This document shows, piece after piece, positions 20,229-21,813 of a stretch of 21,813 nt of DNA. The notes under the pieces are model-generated. The model was not told the origin of the DNA. It worked only from the letters and a program-made list of their open reading frames with translations, and did no database searches. A program made the position numbers and the translations under genes. Source of the DNA: a virus; IMG/VR virus record IMGVR_UViG_3300045999_012180, positions 1 to 21,813 of that record; one strand, given 5' to 3'. The first letter of the stretch is position 1, and each line of letters starts with the position of its first letter.

Positions 20229-21813
20229 ATGGCTGATCCACAACAACTACAACAGCAAGTTGAACAACTTAATGATGAGTTAAATAAAATTAACGACAGG
20301 ATTGGGGATATTGGTGAAAATTTATCTAAAGGAGTAGTCAACCAACTAAGTAATTCTATTTCTAGAACCAGAACATTAGCAGATAATTTATCAAAATCTA
20401 GAGATTTATCTAAAGATCTTAAAGCAACACAAAGTGAATTAAATAAATCTATTGCTAAAAGTGAAGCATTAAGTTTATCAAAAAGAATATCTGAAGAAAA
20501 ATTTAGATCAGCTACTGAAGCTTTTAATAATGCCCAATCAGCATCAGAAAAAATAGCAGCTGGTAGAAGATTAATTAAAGCTAGAGATGAATTAAAAAGC
20601 ATCTCAATGCAATTGCAACTTAATGAAGCTATTGAAGATGAAATAAGAAAGTTAATCACTACAGCTGAACAAAGGAAAAGAGAAACTGATTTAGCTGAAA
20701 ATCTTTTTCAAGCTTTAGAAAAAAATCTAGGTGTTACACGAGAACAGATTAAGGAAATGACAACCTTAGCTGGTTTATTTACATTAATCATAGATCGTGT
20801 TTTTGCAGCGGATAGACAAGCAACAGAATTAGCTAAGTCTTTAGGATTAAGTAAAGGAGCAGCAATGGATATAAGACAAGAATTTGTCGAATATTCCAGA
20901 GCAGCAGGAGACTCATTTGTTAATACAGATCGTTTACTTAAAGCACAACAAGGATTAACTGAGCAATTAGGTATTGCTGTTAAATTTAGCGGAGAAGAAA
21001 CAGAACAATTTGCTCGCTTAACAGAAATAGTAGGTTTATCAAATGAAGAAGCAGGTAAATTAGCTGAATTTTCAGCAGCAACAGGAAAAAATACCAAAGA
21101 TTATGTTGCTGATTTACGTAAAGGAGCATTCTCAGCAATGCAAGCTAATAGAATTCATATTAGCGATAAAGAATTACTTTCTACTATTGGTAAATTAAGT
21201 GCAGGTATACTTGTTAAATTCCAAAACAACCCTAAAGCGTTAGCTGAAGCAGTAATACAAGCTAAAAAATTAGGATTAAATCTAGAACAAGTAAATAAAA
21301 TTGGAGATTCAATGTTAGAATGGGAATCTTCAATTGAAAATGAACTTGAAGCAGAATTAATTACTGGTAAAAAACTTAATTTTGAAAGAGCAAGAGCAGC
21401 AGCATTAACAGGAGATCAAGCTACATTAATGCAAGAAGTAGCTTCTCAAGCAGGTTCACTTGCTGAGTTTCAAAATATGAATGTTATAGCTCAAAGTTCA
21501 TTAGCTAAAGCATTCGGAATGAGTAGAGAGGAAATGAGCGAAATGTTAATGAAACAAGAAGCAGTTAATAAGTATGGAGATAAAGCAGCTGAATTGAATG
21601 CAGAGCAGCTTAAAGACATGGAAAAGAGAAATATGACTGTAGACCAATATCTTAAAATGCAAGAAGAACAGAGATCTGCCCAAGAAAAATTTAATGATCT
21701 CATGACAAAATTACAACAAACAATTGCTGATTTGGTATCAGGTCCTCTTGGCACTTTCTTAAGTCTTATAATGTCTATTTTAGATAGTACTGTTGGTTTC
21801 TCTATGGTAATAG
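20229..21813 (+). CDS. Tape measure-like tail protein (N-terminal 528 residues; 3' end outside window)
   Basis: Open from ATG 20229 to the window end. It starts MADPQQLQQQVEQLNDELNK, and residues 1-180 are strongly coiled-coil (Lys, Glu, Gln, Leu, Ser). After LGVTREQIKEMTTLAGLFTL comes a long helical region (ADRQATELAKSLGLSKGAAM ... FARLTEIVGLSNEEAGKLAE) and a further coiled coil (QEEQRSAQEKFNDLMTKLQQ). The visible end (GPLGTFLSLIMSILDSTVGF) is hydrophobic, as in tape measure proteins before their membrane-like segments. Position after tube, gp26-like and overlapping small gene is the usual place for a tape measure. It sets tail length inside the tube. Arg is mainly AGA, unlike the sheath. 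Full length cannot be judged here. Confidence 0.85.
   Translation, partial: MADPQQLQQQVEQLNDELNKINDRIGDIGENLSKGVVNQLSNSISRTRTLADNLSKSRDLSKDLKATQSELNKSIAKSEALSLSKRISEEKFRSATEAFNNAQSASEKIAAGRRLIKARDELKSISMQLQLNEAIEDEIRKLITTAEQRKRETDLAENLFQALEKNLGVTREQIKEMTTLAGLFTLIIDRVFAADRQATELAKSLGLSKGAAMDIRQEFVEYSRAAGDSFVNTDRLLKAQQGLTEQLGIAVKFSGEETEQFARLTEIVGLSNEEAGKLAEFSAATGKNTKDYVADLRKGAFSAMQANRIHISDKELLSTIGKLSAGILVKFQNNPKALAEAVIQAKKLGLNLEQVNKIGDSMLEWESSIENELEAELITGKKLNFERARAAALTGDQATLMQEVASQAGSLAEFQNMNVIAQSSLAKAFGMSREEMSEMLMKQEAVNKYGDKAAELNAEQLKDMEKRNMTVDQYLKMQEEQRSAQEKFNDLMTKLQQTIADLVSGPLGTFLSLIMSILDSTVGFSMVI

Noticed and set aside
1-21813. Integrated prophage or bacterial genome context
   Set aside because: No integrase, attachment site, tRNA or bacterial gene is seen; all genes fit a virion late region, though the window is too small to exclude it.

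Overview
The window looks like part of the late structural region of a large tailed phage with a contractile, T4-type tail. All 22 genes I can support lie on the + strand and are packed almost without gaps. The sequence is AT-rich. I see no integrase, transposase, tRNA, CRISPR array or bacterial housekeeping gene. The host is probably a member of the Bacteroidota (inference). Starts have no Shine-Dalgarno sequence and are preceded by A/T-rich DNA. The fibre proteins carry modules of the 'KMRIT..G.LLIGTT / YKLDVNG' kind, common in Bacteroidota and their phages. A contractile tail is directly supported by a gp18-type sheath (15927-18050) and a gp19-type tube protein (18101-18586).

Layout. (1) 1-555: the 3' end of a structural protein and a small fibre-like protein. 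(2) 626-12783: four very large Ser/Ala/Thr/Gly-rich fibre-like proteins (938, 531, 1075 and 1111 aa) with four small proteins between them. The fibres are built from a shared set of modules that recur within and between genes, some with long exact DNA matches. (3) 12799-14966: three tandem paralogues (234, 233 and 252 aa) joined by one-base gaps, probably virion surface or receptor-binding proteins. (4) 15055-15841: a small membrane protein, a Cys-rich zinc-ribbon protein and a coiled-coil protein. (5) 15927-20193: sheath, tube, an unknown Pro/Thr/Asn-rich protein, a T4 gp26-like baseplate protein and an overlapping small protein. (6) 20229 to the end: a probable tape measure protein, cut by the window edge.

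Regulation. The octamer ATATTTAT stands 24-100 bases before 11 starts: ten times between genes and once inside the 3' end of the preceding gene. No -35 element is visible, so it is a good candidate for the late promoter of this phage. Two hairpin terminators sit directly in front of copies of the motif. Read this way, the window has about eleven transcription units: 626; 3484; 5100-5563; 5668-9092; 9119-14966; 15055-15841; sheath; tube; 18670; 19182-20193; tape measure. The longest leaders (before 626 and 5668) contain hairpins.

Most worth following: the ATATTTAT array, which is the reverse complement of a T4-type late promoter; the shuffled fibre modules; the triple paralogue array with a conserved C-x3-C; and a T7 run in the overlap of the two genes before the tape measure gene, where a frameshift product is possible.
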